A stretch of DNA of 12,614 nucleotides from Pseudomonadota bacterium. Lineage in GTDB: Bacteria > Pseudomonadota > Alphaproteobacteria > Ferrovibrionales > Ferrovibrionaceae. Shown here in pieces: positions 6,684 through 12,614 of this stretch. The notes beneath the pieces are model-generated. The model had not been told where the DNA came from. It saw only the letters and a list, made by a program, of their open reading frames with translations, and did no database searches. Position 1 is the stretch's first letter. Every line of letters starts with the position of its first letter. The stretch covers positions 1 to 12,614 of the forward strand of contig JAEYTW010000489.1 of the NCBI GenBank assembly GCA_023433835.1, written 5' to 3'. Position numbers and translations under genes: made by a program.

Positions 6684-9600
6684 AGGGTTTCAATCTTTCG
6701 GAATGGGGCCTGCGGCACCAGTCGCTGGTCCTCTATTTCATCATCGCCTCGACCATCGCGGGCGTGATCGCCTATTTCCAGCTCGGCCGCCAGGAAGACC
6801 CCGAGTTCACCATCAAGACGATGGTGGTGCAGGCCTACTGGCCGGGCGCGACCGCGCGCGAGCAGGAACTGCAGGTCACCGACAAGCTTGAGAAGAAGCT
6901 GCAGGAACTGCCCTATTTCGATTTCATCGCAAGCTATTCCAAGCCCGGTGAATCGACCTTGAAGGTCAACCTGCGCCAGGACACGCCGGCCAAGGCCGTG
7001 CCCGACATCTGGTACCAGGTACGCAAGAAGATCGGCGACATCCAGAATTCGCTGCCCCAGGGCGTGCAGGGGCCGTTCTTCAACGACGAGTTCGGCGATA
7101 CCTTCGGCGTGATCTACGCCTTCCGCGGCGACGGGTTCAGCCCGGCCGAGCTGAAATCCATCCTGGAAGATGTCCGCCAGCAGCTGCTGTCGGTCAAGGA
7201 TGTCTCCAAGGTCGACATCGTCGGCGCCCAGGACGAGAAGATTTTCGTCGACTTCTCCCACAAGAAGCTCGCGGCGATGGGCATTACGCCCCAGACGCTG
7301 CTCGACGCCCTGCAGAAGTTCAACACGATGACGCCGTCCGGCGTGGTCGAGGCCGGCACCGACCGCATCGCCGTGCGCGTCTCCACCACCCTCGATACGC
7401 TGGCCGCGGTGCGCGACGTGCCGATCGTCGTGGGCAATCGTGCGCTGCGCATCGACGACGTGGCCGAGGTGACCCGCGGCTACCAGGACCCGCCGGGCTT
7501 CACCATGGCGGTCAACGGCAAGCAGGTCATCGGCCTCGCGGTCTCGATGCAGAAGGGCGGCAACGTGCTGGCCATGGGCCAGGCGCTCGATGCCCGGATG
7601 GAGCAGATCAAGCGCGAGCTGCCGCTCGGCGTCGAGGTCGAGCAGATCGGCGACCAGCCCAAGGTGGTCAAGGCCTCGATCGACGAATTCATGCAGTCGC
7701 TGGCCGAGGCGCTCGGCATCGTGCTGGTGGTCTCGTTCATTTCGCTCGGCCTGCGCACCGGCTTCGTCGTCGCGCTCTCCGTGCCGCTGGTGCTGGCCAT
7801 CACCTTCGTCGCGATGATGGTGATGGGCATCGATTTCCACCGCATCTCGCTCGGCGCGCTGATCATCTCGCTGGGCCTGCTGGTCGACGACGCGATCATC
7901 GCGGTCGAGATGATGGTGGTGAAGATGGAGCAGGGCTACGACCGCGTGAAGGCGGCGAGCTTCGCCTTCACCTCGACCGCCTTCCCGATGCTGACCGGCA
8001 CCATCGTCACCGCCGCCGGTTTCGTTCCGGTCGGCTTCGCCAAGTCGAATGCCGGCGAATACACCAACGCGATCTTCTGGGTGGTGGGGCTGAGCCTCGT
8101 CATCTCCTGGATCGTCGCCGTGCTGTTCACGCCCTATCTCGGCTACAAGCTGCTGCCCAACTTCAACAAGGGCGGCCACGAGCATCACGACCCCTACCAG
8201 AAGCGCAGCTATCGCATGCTGCGGGCGATCATCAACTGGTGCGTCACCTGGCGGAAGTCGGTGGTGCTGATCACCGTCGTGGCCTTCGCCGTCTCGGTCT
8301 GGGGCTTCAAGTTCGTCGAGCAGCAATTCTTCCCCTCGGCCTCGCGGCCCGAGCTGATGATCGACCTGCGCCTGCCGGAGGGCGCGTCGATCAAAGCGAC
8401 CCAGGCCCAGGCCGAACGCATCGAGAAGCTGCTGTCCGCCGACCCCGACGTCCGCTTCTTCACGACCTATGTCGGCGGCGGCACCGTGCGCTTCTACCTG
8501 CCGCTCAACCCCGAACTGCGCCAGGCGAACTTCGCCCAGTTCGTGGTGATGACCAAGGGCCTCGACGAACGCGAGCATGTCTTCGATCGTCTGCAGAAGG
8601 CGTTCGACGAGGAGTTCGACGCGGTGCGCGTGCGCGTGATGCGGCTGGAGAACGGCCCGCCTGTCGGCTTCCCCGTCCAGTTCCGCGTCATCGGCAAGGA
8701 TCCGATGGTGATCCGCGACATCGCCGACAAGGTCCGCACGGTGATGCGCGAGAACCCGCATGTCCGCGACGTCAATTTCGACTGGAACGAAATGGCGAAG
8801 TCGGTGCGGCTGGAGATCGACCGCGACCGGGCCCGGGCGCTGGGCGTCAACCCGCAGGACCTGGCGCTGACGCTCAACACCCTTCTCGCCGGCCAGCGCG
8901 CCACCCAGTTCCGCGACGGCATCGAACTGATCGACGTGACGATGCGCGCGGCCGAGGACGAACGCCTGAGCCTCGACGATCTTGCCAACATCAACGTCTG
9001 GACCTCGTCGGGCGTGGCCGTGCCGCTGTCCCAGCTCGGCCGCGTCAGATACGGCCTGGAGGAGCCGATCCTGTGGCGGCGGAACCGCGAGGTCATGATG
9101 ACCGTGCGCGCCGATATCAGGGACAATACCCAGGCCCCGGTCGTCACCGCCCAGATCAACCCGATGCTGAACGCGCTGCGCGCCAGGCTGCCCGACGGCT
9201 ACCGCATCGACATCGGCGGCGCGGTCGAGGAAAGCGTCAAGAGCCAGCAATCGATCTTCGCCGTGATGCCGCTGATGGTCCTGATCATGGTGACGGTGCT
9301 GATGCTGCAGCTGCAGTCGTTCTCGCGGCTGTTCCTGGTGCTGCTCACCGCGCCGCTCGGCATGATCGGGGTCACCGCCGCCCTGCTGCTGTTCCACCAG
9401 CCGTTCGGGTTCGTGGCCATGCTCGGCGTCATCTCGCTGGCCGGCATGATCATGCGCAATTCGGTCATCCTGGTCGACCAGATCGACCAGGACATCAAGG
9501 CCGGCGCGCTGCCGTGGGAAGCGATCGTCGACGCCACCGTGCGCCGCGCCCGACCCATCGCCCTGACCGCGGCGGCCGCGATCCTCGCCATGATCCCGCT

Positions 9601-9799
9601 GTCGCGCAGCGTGTTCTGGGGCCCGATGGCGATCGCCATCATGGGGGGGCTCGCCATCGCCACCCTGCTGACCCTGTTCTTCCTGCCTGCCCTCTACGCC
9701 GCCTGGTTCCGCGTCAAGCGCGACGCGCCGGCCAAGGCCGCCGCCGCGAAGCCCGCGGGCCCGGCGCTGGGCATGCCGCAGCTGGCGCCGGGGGAGTAG
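6680..9799 (+). CDS. RND efflux transporter, inner-membrane pump (AcrB/HAE-1-like)
   Basis: This is a proton-driven pump of 1039 residues, the full family length. The GTG at 6680 overlaps the preceding stop (GTGA), so translation is coupled. The frame stays open upstream to 6503, but that part only shadows the adaptor gene. The two-fold RND layout is clear: a first membrane helix at about 15-35, a large periplasmic domain, a block of helices, then a second repeat. D403 and D404 in LLVDDAIIAVEMM match the proton-relay aspartates of helix 4. Helix 10 has R926 in GMIMRNSVILVDQ, where AcrB has lysine. The tail after the last helix is rich in Ala, Pro and Lys. No outer-membrane channel gene follows, so a channel encoded elsewhere is presumably used. 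The exported substrates cannot be told. Confidence 0.95.
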   Translation: MKGFNLSEWGLRHQSLVLYFIIASTIAGVIAYFQLGRQEDPEFTIKTMVVQAYWPGATAREQELQVTDKLEKKLQELPYFDFIASYSKPGESTLKVNLRQDTPAKAVPDIWYQVRKKIGDIQNSLPQGVQGPFFNDEFGDTFGVIYAFRGDGFSPAELKSILEDVRQQLLSVKDVSKVDIVGAQDEKIFVDFSHKKLAAMGITPQTLLDALQKFNTMTPSGVVEAGTDRIAVRVSTTLDTLAAVRDVPIVVGNRALRIDDVAEVTRGYQDPPGFTMAVNGKQVIGLAVSMQKGGNVLAMGQALDARMEQIKRELPLGVEVEQIGDQPKVVKASIDEFMQSLAEALGIVLVVSFISLGLRTGFVVALSVPLVLAITFVAMMVMGIDFHRISLGALIISLGLLVDDAIIAVEMMVVKMEQGYDRVKAASFAFTSTAFPMLTGTIVTAAGFVPVGFAKSNAGEYTNAIFWVVGLSLVISWIVAVLFTPYLGYKLLPNFNKGGHEHHDPYQKRSYRMLRAIINWCVTWRKSVVLITVVAFAVSVWGFKFVEQQFFPSASRPELMIDLRLPEGASIKATQAQAERIEKLLSADPDVRFFTTYVGGGTVRFYLPLNPELRQANFAQFVVMTKGLDEREHVFDRLQKAFDEEFDAVRVRVMRLENGPPVGFPVQFRVIGKDPMVIRDIADKVRTVMRENPHVRDVNFDWNEMAKSVRLEIDRDRARALGVNPQDLALTLNTLLAGQRATQFRDGIELIDVTMRAAEDERLSLDDLANINVWTSSGVAVPLSQLGRVRYGLEEPILWRRNREVMMTVRADIRDNTQAPVVTAQINPMLNALRARLPDGYRIDIGGAVEESVKSQQSIFAVMPLMVLIMVTVLMLQLQSFSRLFLVLLTAPLGMIGVTAALLLFHQPFGFVAMLGVISLAGMIMRNSVILVDQIDQDIKAGALPWEAIVDATVRRARPIALTAAAAILAMIPLSRSVFWGPMAIAIMGGLAIATLLTLFFLPALYAAWFRVKRDAPAKAAAAKPAGPALGMPQLAPGE

Positions 9800-9819
9800 G
9801 CCACGCTGGTCATTTAAGT

Positions 9820-9920
9820 GCCAATCGTCGTTCCGGCGAAAGCCGGAACCCAGGGAAAGCGCGGTACCGATTGCGACGCCCTTGCCCTGGATCCCGGCTT
9901 TCGCCGGGATGACGATTCGC
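9820..9920. repeat. REP/BIME-like pair of inverted palindromic repeats
   Basis: Two 40-base arms (9820-9859 and 9881-9920) face each other across a 21-base spacer and match at 34 of 40 positions. Each arm also folds on itself. The left one is GTTCCGGC-GAAA-GCCGGAAC at 9830-9849; the right one is ATCCCGGC-TTTC-GCCGGGAT at 9891-9910. Both have perfect eight-base stems. Four of the six differences form two compensated base pairs. The element lies between the convergent ends of the pump and PheC-like genes, the usual site for such repeats. From memory, closely similar GGCGAAAGCC elements are scattered through many proteobacterial genomes. Confidence 0.85.
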
Positions 9921-9926
9921 TTTTTT
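9881..9926 (+). terminator. Probable intrinsic terminator of the pump operon
   Basis: The right REP arm, or the whole pair of arms as one long stem, is followed directly by six Ts at 9921-9926 on the plus strand. This is the shape of a Rho-independent terminator for transcription coming from the pump gene, which ends at 9799. There is no T-run after the left arm on the minus strand, so the signal looks one-directional. However, the perfect inner hairpin ends at 9910, ten bases before the Ts, so termination depends on the long stem forming. Confidence 0.55.
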
Positions 9927-9961
9927 AGGGCACCAACACGACCAAGTTTGCCCTTATGGGG

Positions 9962-10747
9962 TCAGTTGAGCCACTTGGCCGACACCGCCTTCAGATCACC
10001 CCGCCGATCCAGCACATCCCAGACGAAGGTCATCACCCGCACATAGTCGGCGTCATCGGGCGGCAGCATGAAGCCGATCCAGTTCCTCGGCGTGAGCGGC
10101 GCGTCCATGTAGGCCGCGAACAGGCGCGGATCGGTCTTGCTGTAGTGGGTGGCCTCGTAGGTCTCGGTGATCATCACGTCGCCCTTGCCTTCGGCGATCA
10201 TGGCCGGGATCTCGGCGTTCTTCTCATGCGTGCTGATCTGCGCCGACTTCATGTTGGCCAGCACGTAGGCCTCGTTGGTGCCACCGGGATTCTTGATCAC
10301 GCGCACGCCGGGCTGGTTCAGGTCTTCCGGCTTGGTGAACTTGTCCTTGTCGGCCGCGCGCACCAGCGCCACCTTGCTGAAGGGCGCATAGCCTGGAAGC
10401 ATCACGATCTGGCGGATGCGCGTCACGTTGCGGGTGATGCCGCCGACCGCGACGTCGAACTTGTCGGACAGAGTGTCCTTCATCAGGTTGGGCCAGCTGG
10501 TCTGCACGTATTCAATCCGCACGCCCAGTTCCTTGGCCATGGCCTCGACCACATCGATGTCGTGGCCGGCGTAGCCGGTGTCGGTCTTCATCGAGAAGGG
10601 CCGGTAGTCGCCAGGGGTGCCGACGCGCAGCACCTTGGTCTCCATGATCTTGTCCAGCCGCGGGCCGGCCTGAGCTGTAAAGGCGACGGCCAGGCCGGCC
10701 AGCAGCAAGGCGGCGAGCGCGAGGATTTTATTGGGCTTCATGCGCAT
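9962..10747 (-). CDS. pheC: Cyclohexadienyl dehydratase-like exported protein (PheC type, family 3 binding-protein fold)
   Basis: This 261-residue protein has a Sec signal (MKPNKILALAALLLAGLAVA, cut after AQA near residue 27) and a periplasmic binding-protein fold. It closely resembles Pseudomonas aeruginosa PheC as I remember it, aligning without gaps over roughly residues 29-200. Shared features include RLDKI, GDYRPFS, TSWPNL at 83-88, R110 and NPGGTNE at 153-159. PheC converts prephenate to phenylpyruvate and arogenate to phenylalanine. The residue I recall as its catalytic glutamate (173 in mature numbering) matches E198 here, in TETYEA. That favours an enzyme over a transport protein, although an amino-acid-binding role remains possible. 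The ATG at 10747 has a GGAG four bases upstream; a second ATG at 10741 is also possible. It follows nadC on the same strand after 120 bases. No family 3 permease or ATPase gene is nearby, which also argues against a transport role. Confidence 0.75.
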   Translation of the reverse strand: MRMKPNKILALAALLLAGLAVAFTAQAGPRLDKIMETKVLRVGTPGDYRPFSMKTDTGYAGHDIDVVEAMAKELGVRIEYVQTSWPNLMKDTLSDKFDVAVGGITRNVTRIRQIVMLPGYAPFSKVALVRAADKDKFTKPEDLNQPGVRVIKNPGGTNEAYVLANMKSAQISTHEKNAEIPAMIAEGKGDVMITETYEATHYSKTDPRLFAAYMDAPLTPRNWIGFMLPPDDADYVRVMTFVWDVLDRRGDLKAVSAKWLN

Positions 10748-10769
10748 GTCACTCCGATGGATTTCTCGA

Positions 10770-10793
10770 GCGCGCCGGTGGGGCCCGGCGCGC
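10770..10793. other. GC-rich hairpin between nadC and the PheC-like gene
   Basis: GCGCGCCGG (10770-10778) and CCGGCGCGC (10785-10793) form a perfect nine-base stem around a six-base loop. It lies 75 bases past the nadC stop and 23 bases before the ATG of the PheC-like gene. No T-run follows on either strand, so it is not a standard intrinsic terminator. It could pause or stop nadC transcription, protect a 3' end, or shape the leader of the downstream gene. The rest of the 120-base gap shows no clear promoter. Confidence 0.5.
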
Positions 10794-10867
10794 AGCGGAG
10801 AATAACACCCGCTTCAATCACGGACTGCCGGTAATTCCGGGCGCAGTCGGCACTGCCCGGCGCAGCT

Positions 10868-11719
10868 TCAGTCGATATCGAGCCCCAGATCCAGGATCGG
10901 CGCCGAGTGCGTGATCGCGCCCGACGAGATCAGGTCGACGCCGGTCGCGGCCACCGCCGCGACGGTGTCGAGGTTGATGCGGCCCGACGCTTCGGTTACC
11001 GCCCGCCCGCGGGCCATCGCCACCGCCTCGGTCAGCATCGGGATCGTCATGTTGTCGAGCAGCACGGCGTCGGCGCCGGCCTCCAGCGCCTCGGCCAGCT
11101 GGTCGAGCGTGTCGACCTCGATCTCGACCTTGACCATGTGGCCGGCCGCGGCGCGTGCCCGGGCCAGGGCCGGGCGGACGCCGCCGGCCATCGCCACGTG
11201 GTTGTCCTTGACCAGCATGCCGTCGTCCAGGCCGAAGCGGTGGTTGGCGCCGCCGCCCAGCCGGACCGCGTATTTCTCCAGGATGCGCAGGCCCGGCGTG
11301 GTCTTGCGGGTGCAGACGATGCGGGCGGGGTGGGGCCGCGCCGCCGCCACCAGCCGGGCCGTGGCGCTGGCTACCCCTGAGAGATGACAGGCGAGGTTCA
11401 GCGCGGTGCGCTCGGCGGTCAGGATGCTGCGGGCGTCGCCGGCAATCTCGGCGACGATCTCGCCCTTGGCGATGTCGGCGCCGTCGCCCTTGCGGATTTC
11501 GCAACGGCTGTCCGGGTCGATCAGACGGAAGGCCATCAGCCCGGCCTCGATGCCGGCGAGCCGGCCGGGTTCGCGGGCCCGCATCACCGCACGGGCCCGC
11601 AGGCCCGGCGGCAGCACGGCGGCCGAAGTGATGTCGCCGGCGCGGCCGAGATCCTCGGCCAGCGCGGTGCGCAGCAGCGGTTCGATCAGGAAGGCGGGGG
11701 GCGGGGTCAGGTCGGTCAT
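10868..11719 (-). CDS. nadC: Nicotinate-nucleotide pyrophosphorylase (quinolinate phosphoribosyltransferase, decarboxylating)
   Basis: This 283-residue cytoplasmic enzyme joins quinolinate to PRPP, releasing CO2 and giving nicotinate mononucleotide, the third step of de novo NAD synthesis. Active-site residues stand at nearly the same numbers as in the well-studied family members: TRKT at 137-140, H160-R161 in GGGANHRFGL, K171 in LVKDNH, E200/E201 in VEIEVD, and D222 in LLDNM. The C-terminal half forms the barrel, ending with LISSGAITHSAP. The ATG at 11719 overlaps the nadB stop by four bases (ATGA), so the two are translated together. The frame stays open upstream to 12298, but that stretch only shadows nadB. 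Length is normal and no key residue is missing. Confidence 0.97.
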   Translation of the reverse strand: MTDLTPPPAFLIEPLLRTALAEDLGRAGDITSAAVLPPGLRARAVMRAREPGRLAGIEAGLMAFRLIDPDSRCEIRKGDGADIAKGEIVAEIAGDARSILTAERTALNLACHLSGVASATARLVAAARPHPARIVCTRKTTPGLRILEKYAVRLGGGANHRFGLDDGMLVKDNHVAMAGGVRPALARARAAAGHMVKVEIEVDTLDQLAEALEAGADAVLLDNMTIPMLTEAVAMARGRAVTEASGRINLDTVAAVAATGVDLISSGAITHSAPILDLGLDID

Positions 11720-12614
11720 GCGCGGGCTCGCGAAGGCAGGGCCGTGTCGGCGGCGATGTCGGCCATCGCCTCGGCCAGGGTGAAGGTGGACCGCCGCGCG
11801 GTGGCGGCGAGCGGATAGTCGGCGCGGCAATGGGCCCCACGGCTTTCGCGCCGGTTGCGCGCGGCGTAGGCGATCAGCCTGGCGACCAGCGCAGTATCGT
11901 CGTCGGGCGCCTGGGCCGCCAGGACGGTCAAGGCGGCATCGAGGCCGGGGGCATCGCGCACCACGCCGACCTGGTCGCTCATCAGCCGGCGCAGGCGGGG
12001 CGACGGTGCCGGGCGCGCCGGCGCCGTCTTCGGCGCATTGCCGCCGGCGGCGCGATCGCCGGATCGGCCGAGGATGTCGTGGGCCACCCGCTCGCCATAG
12101 ACCAGCGCTTCCAGCAGGGAATTGCTGGCCAGCCGGTTGGCGCCGTGCAGGCCGGTGCCGGCGACCTCGCCGCAGGCCCAGAGGCCCTTGAGCGAACTGC
12201 GCCCATGGCGGTCCACCGCGATGCCGCCCATATGGTAATGCGCCGCCGGCGTCACCGGGATCGGCTGGCGCAGCGGATCGATGCCGACGCGGCGGCACAG
12301 GCTTGCGACCGTCGGAAACAGGGCGGGCAGGCGGTCGCCGATCGCGGTCCGGGTATCGAGGAACACCGTCCGCCCGCGCCGCCGTGCGCCATAAACCGCG
12401 CGGGCGACGACGTCGCGCGGCGCCAGGTCGAGGGCGGGATCGATCCCGTCCATGATCGGCGCGCCGGTCTCGTCGACCAGCCGGGCGCCGGCGCCGCGCA
12501 ATGCCTCGGTGGCGAGCGGCAGCGGATCGCCGCCGGCGGCGATCGCCGTCGGATGGAACTGGACGAATTCCAGGTCGGTCAGCGCCGCGCCGGCCCGGGC
12601 CGCCAGCGCCAGGC
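11716..12614 (-). CDS. nadB: L-aspartate oxidase (partial, C-terminal part)
   Basis: This is the last 298 residues or so of a flavoprotein of about 520-540; the N-terminal FAD-binding region lies beyond the right edge. It oxidises L-aspartate to iminoaspartate, the first step of bacterial NAD synthesis. Just inside the edge is FVQFHPTA, which carries an active-site histidine in the succinate dehydrogenase/fumarate reductase superfamily. APRDVVARAV holds the active-site arginine. HYHMGGIAVD and GLHGANRLASNSLLEALVYG are the strongest NadB signatures. The C-terminal helical domain ends with ARNRRESRGAHCRADYP. It is joined to nadC by a four-base overlap. nadA is often upstream in such clusters, but that position is outside the window. 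Confidence 0.97.
   Translation of the reverse strand, partial: LALAARAGAALTDLEFVQFHPTAIAAGGDPLPLATEALRGAGARLVDETGAPIMDGIDPALDLAPRDVVARAVYGARRRGRTVFLDTRTAIGDRLPALFPTVASLCRRVGIDPLRQPIPVTPAAHYHMGGIAVDRHGRSSLKGLWACGEVAGTGLHGANRLASNSLLEALVYGERVAHDILGRSGDRAAGGNAPKTAPARPAPSPRLRRLMSDQVGVVRDAPGLDAALTVLAAQAPDDDTALVARLIAYAARNRRESRGAHCRADYPLAATARRSTFTLAEAMADIAADTALPSRARA

Noticed and set aside
6662..9397. Minus-strand open frame of 911 codons opposite the RND pump
   Set aside because: It is striking for its length, but it is antisense to an intact RND gene. The His/Asp/Arg-rich translation is the reverse image of GC-biased codons in the pump.
11720..12298. Upstream extension of the nadC frame
   Set aside because: The added residues are out-of-frame nadB sequence. 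NadC homology starts at the ATG at 11719, which overlaps the nadB stop in the usual ATGA manner.

Overview
The window is GC-rich, tightly packed bacterial DNA. Its gene content (nadB-nadC, a Dpp/Opp-type ABC system, an RND pump and many GTG or overlapping starts) fits an alphaproteobacterium. I cannot name the genus. There are no rRNA, tRNA, CRISPR, phage or IS genes, and no gene-free stretch longer than about 200 bases. The window cuts through a gene at each end: an ABC permease on the left and nadB on the right.

Left block (1-4074): a minus-strand operon runs from an M20-family metallohydrolase (3237-1963) to a Tat-exported family 5 substrate-binding protein (1927-365) and then a DppB-like permease (361 to the edge). 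A HutC-type GntR regulator (3298-4074, plus) is divergent from it. The short AT-rich gap between them holds the palindrome GTTTA-ATA-TAAAC, a good candidate operator. The likely job is uptake and hydrolysis of a peptide or N-acylated amino acid under control of the local GntR.

Middle block (4080-9926): a TetR/AefR-type repressor (5375-4737, minus) faces a lipoprotein membrane-fusion protein and an RND pump whose GTG start overlaps the stop of the preceding gene. Overlapping inverted repeats, a candidate promoter and a 9-bp direct repeat lie between the two transcription units. Behind the TetR gene sit a 44-residue single-pass membrane protein (4662-4528) with a strong ribosome-binding site and an overlapping GNAT acetyltransferase (4535-4080). 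No outer-membrane channel gene is present.

The pump operon is followed by a REP/BIME-like pair of inverted 40-base arms (9820-9920). Each arm folds into its own hairpin, and two compensatory base-pair changes separate the arms. The right arm runs into six Ts and probably also terminates transcription.

Right block (9962-12614, minus): nadB (partial) and nadC overlap by four bases and encode steps of de novo NAD synthesis. Downstream, after a 120-base gap holding a strong GC hairpin, is an exported protein very like cyclohexadienyl dehydratase (PheC). That enzyme class arose from family 3 solute-binding proteins, and this protein keeps the glutamate I recall as catalytic.

Most of the window is ordinary. 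The items most worth a second look are the 44-residue membrane protein, the covarying REP pair, the exported PheC-like enzyme, the M20 protein with Asn at a usual metal-ligand position, and the two candidate operators.
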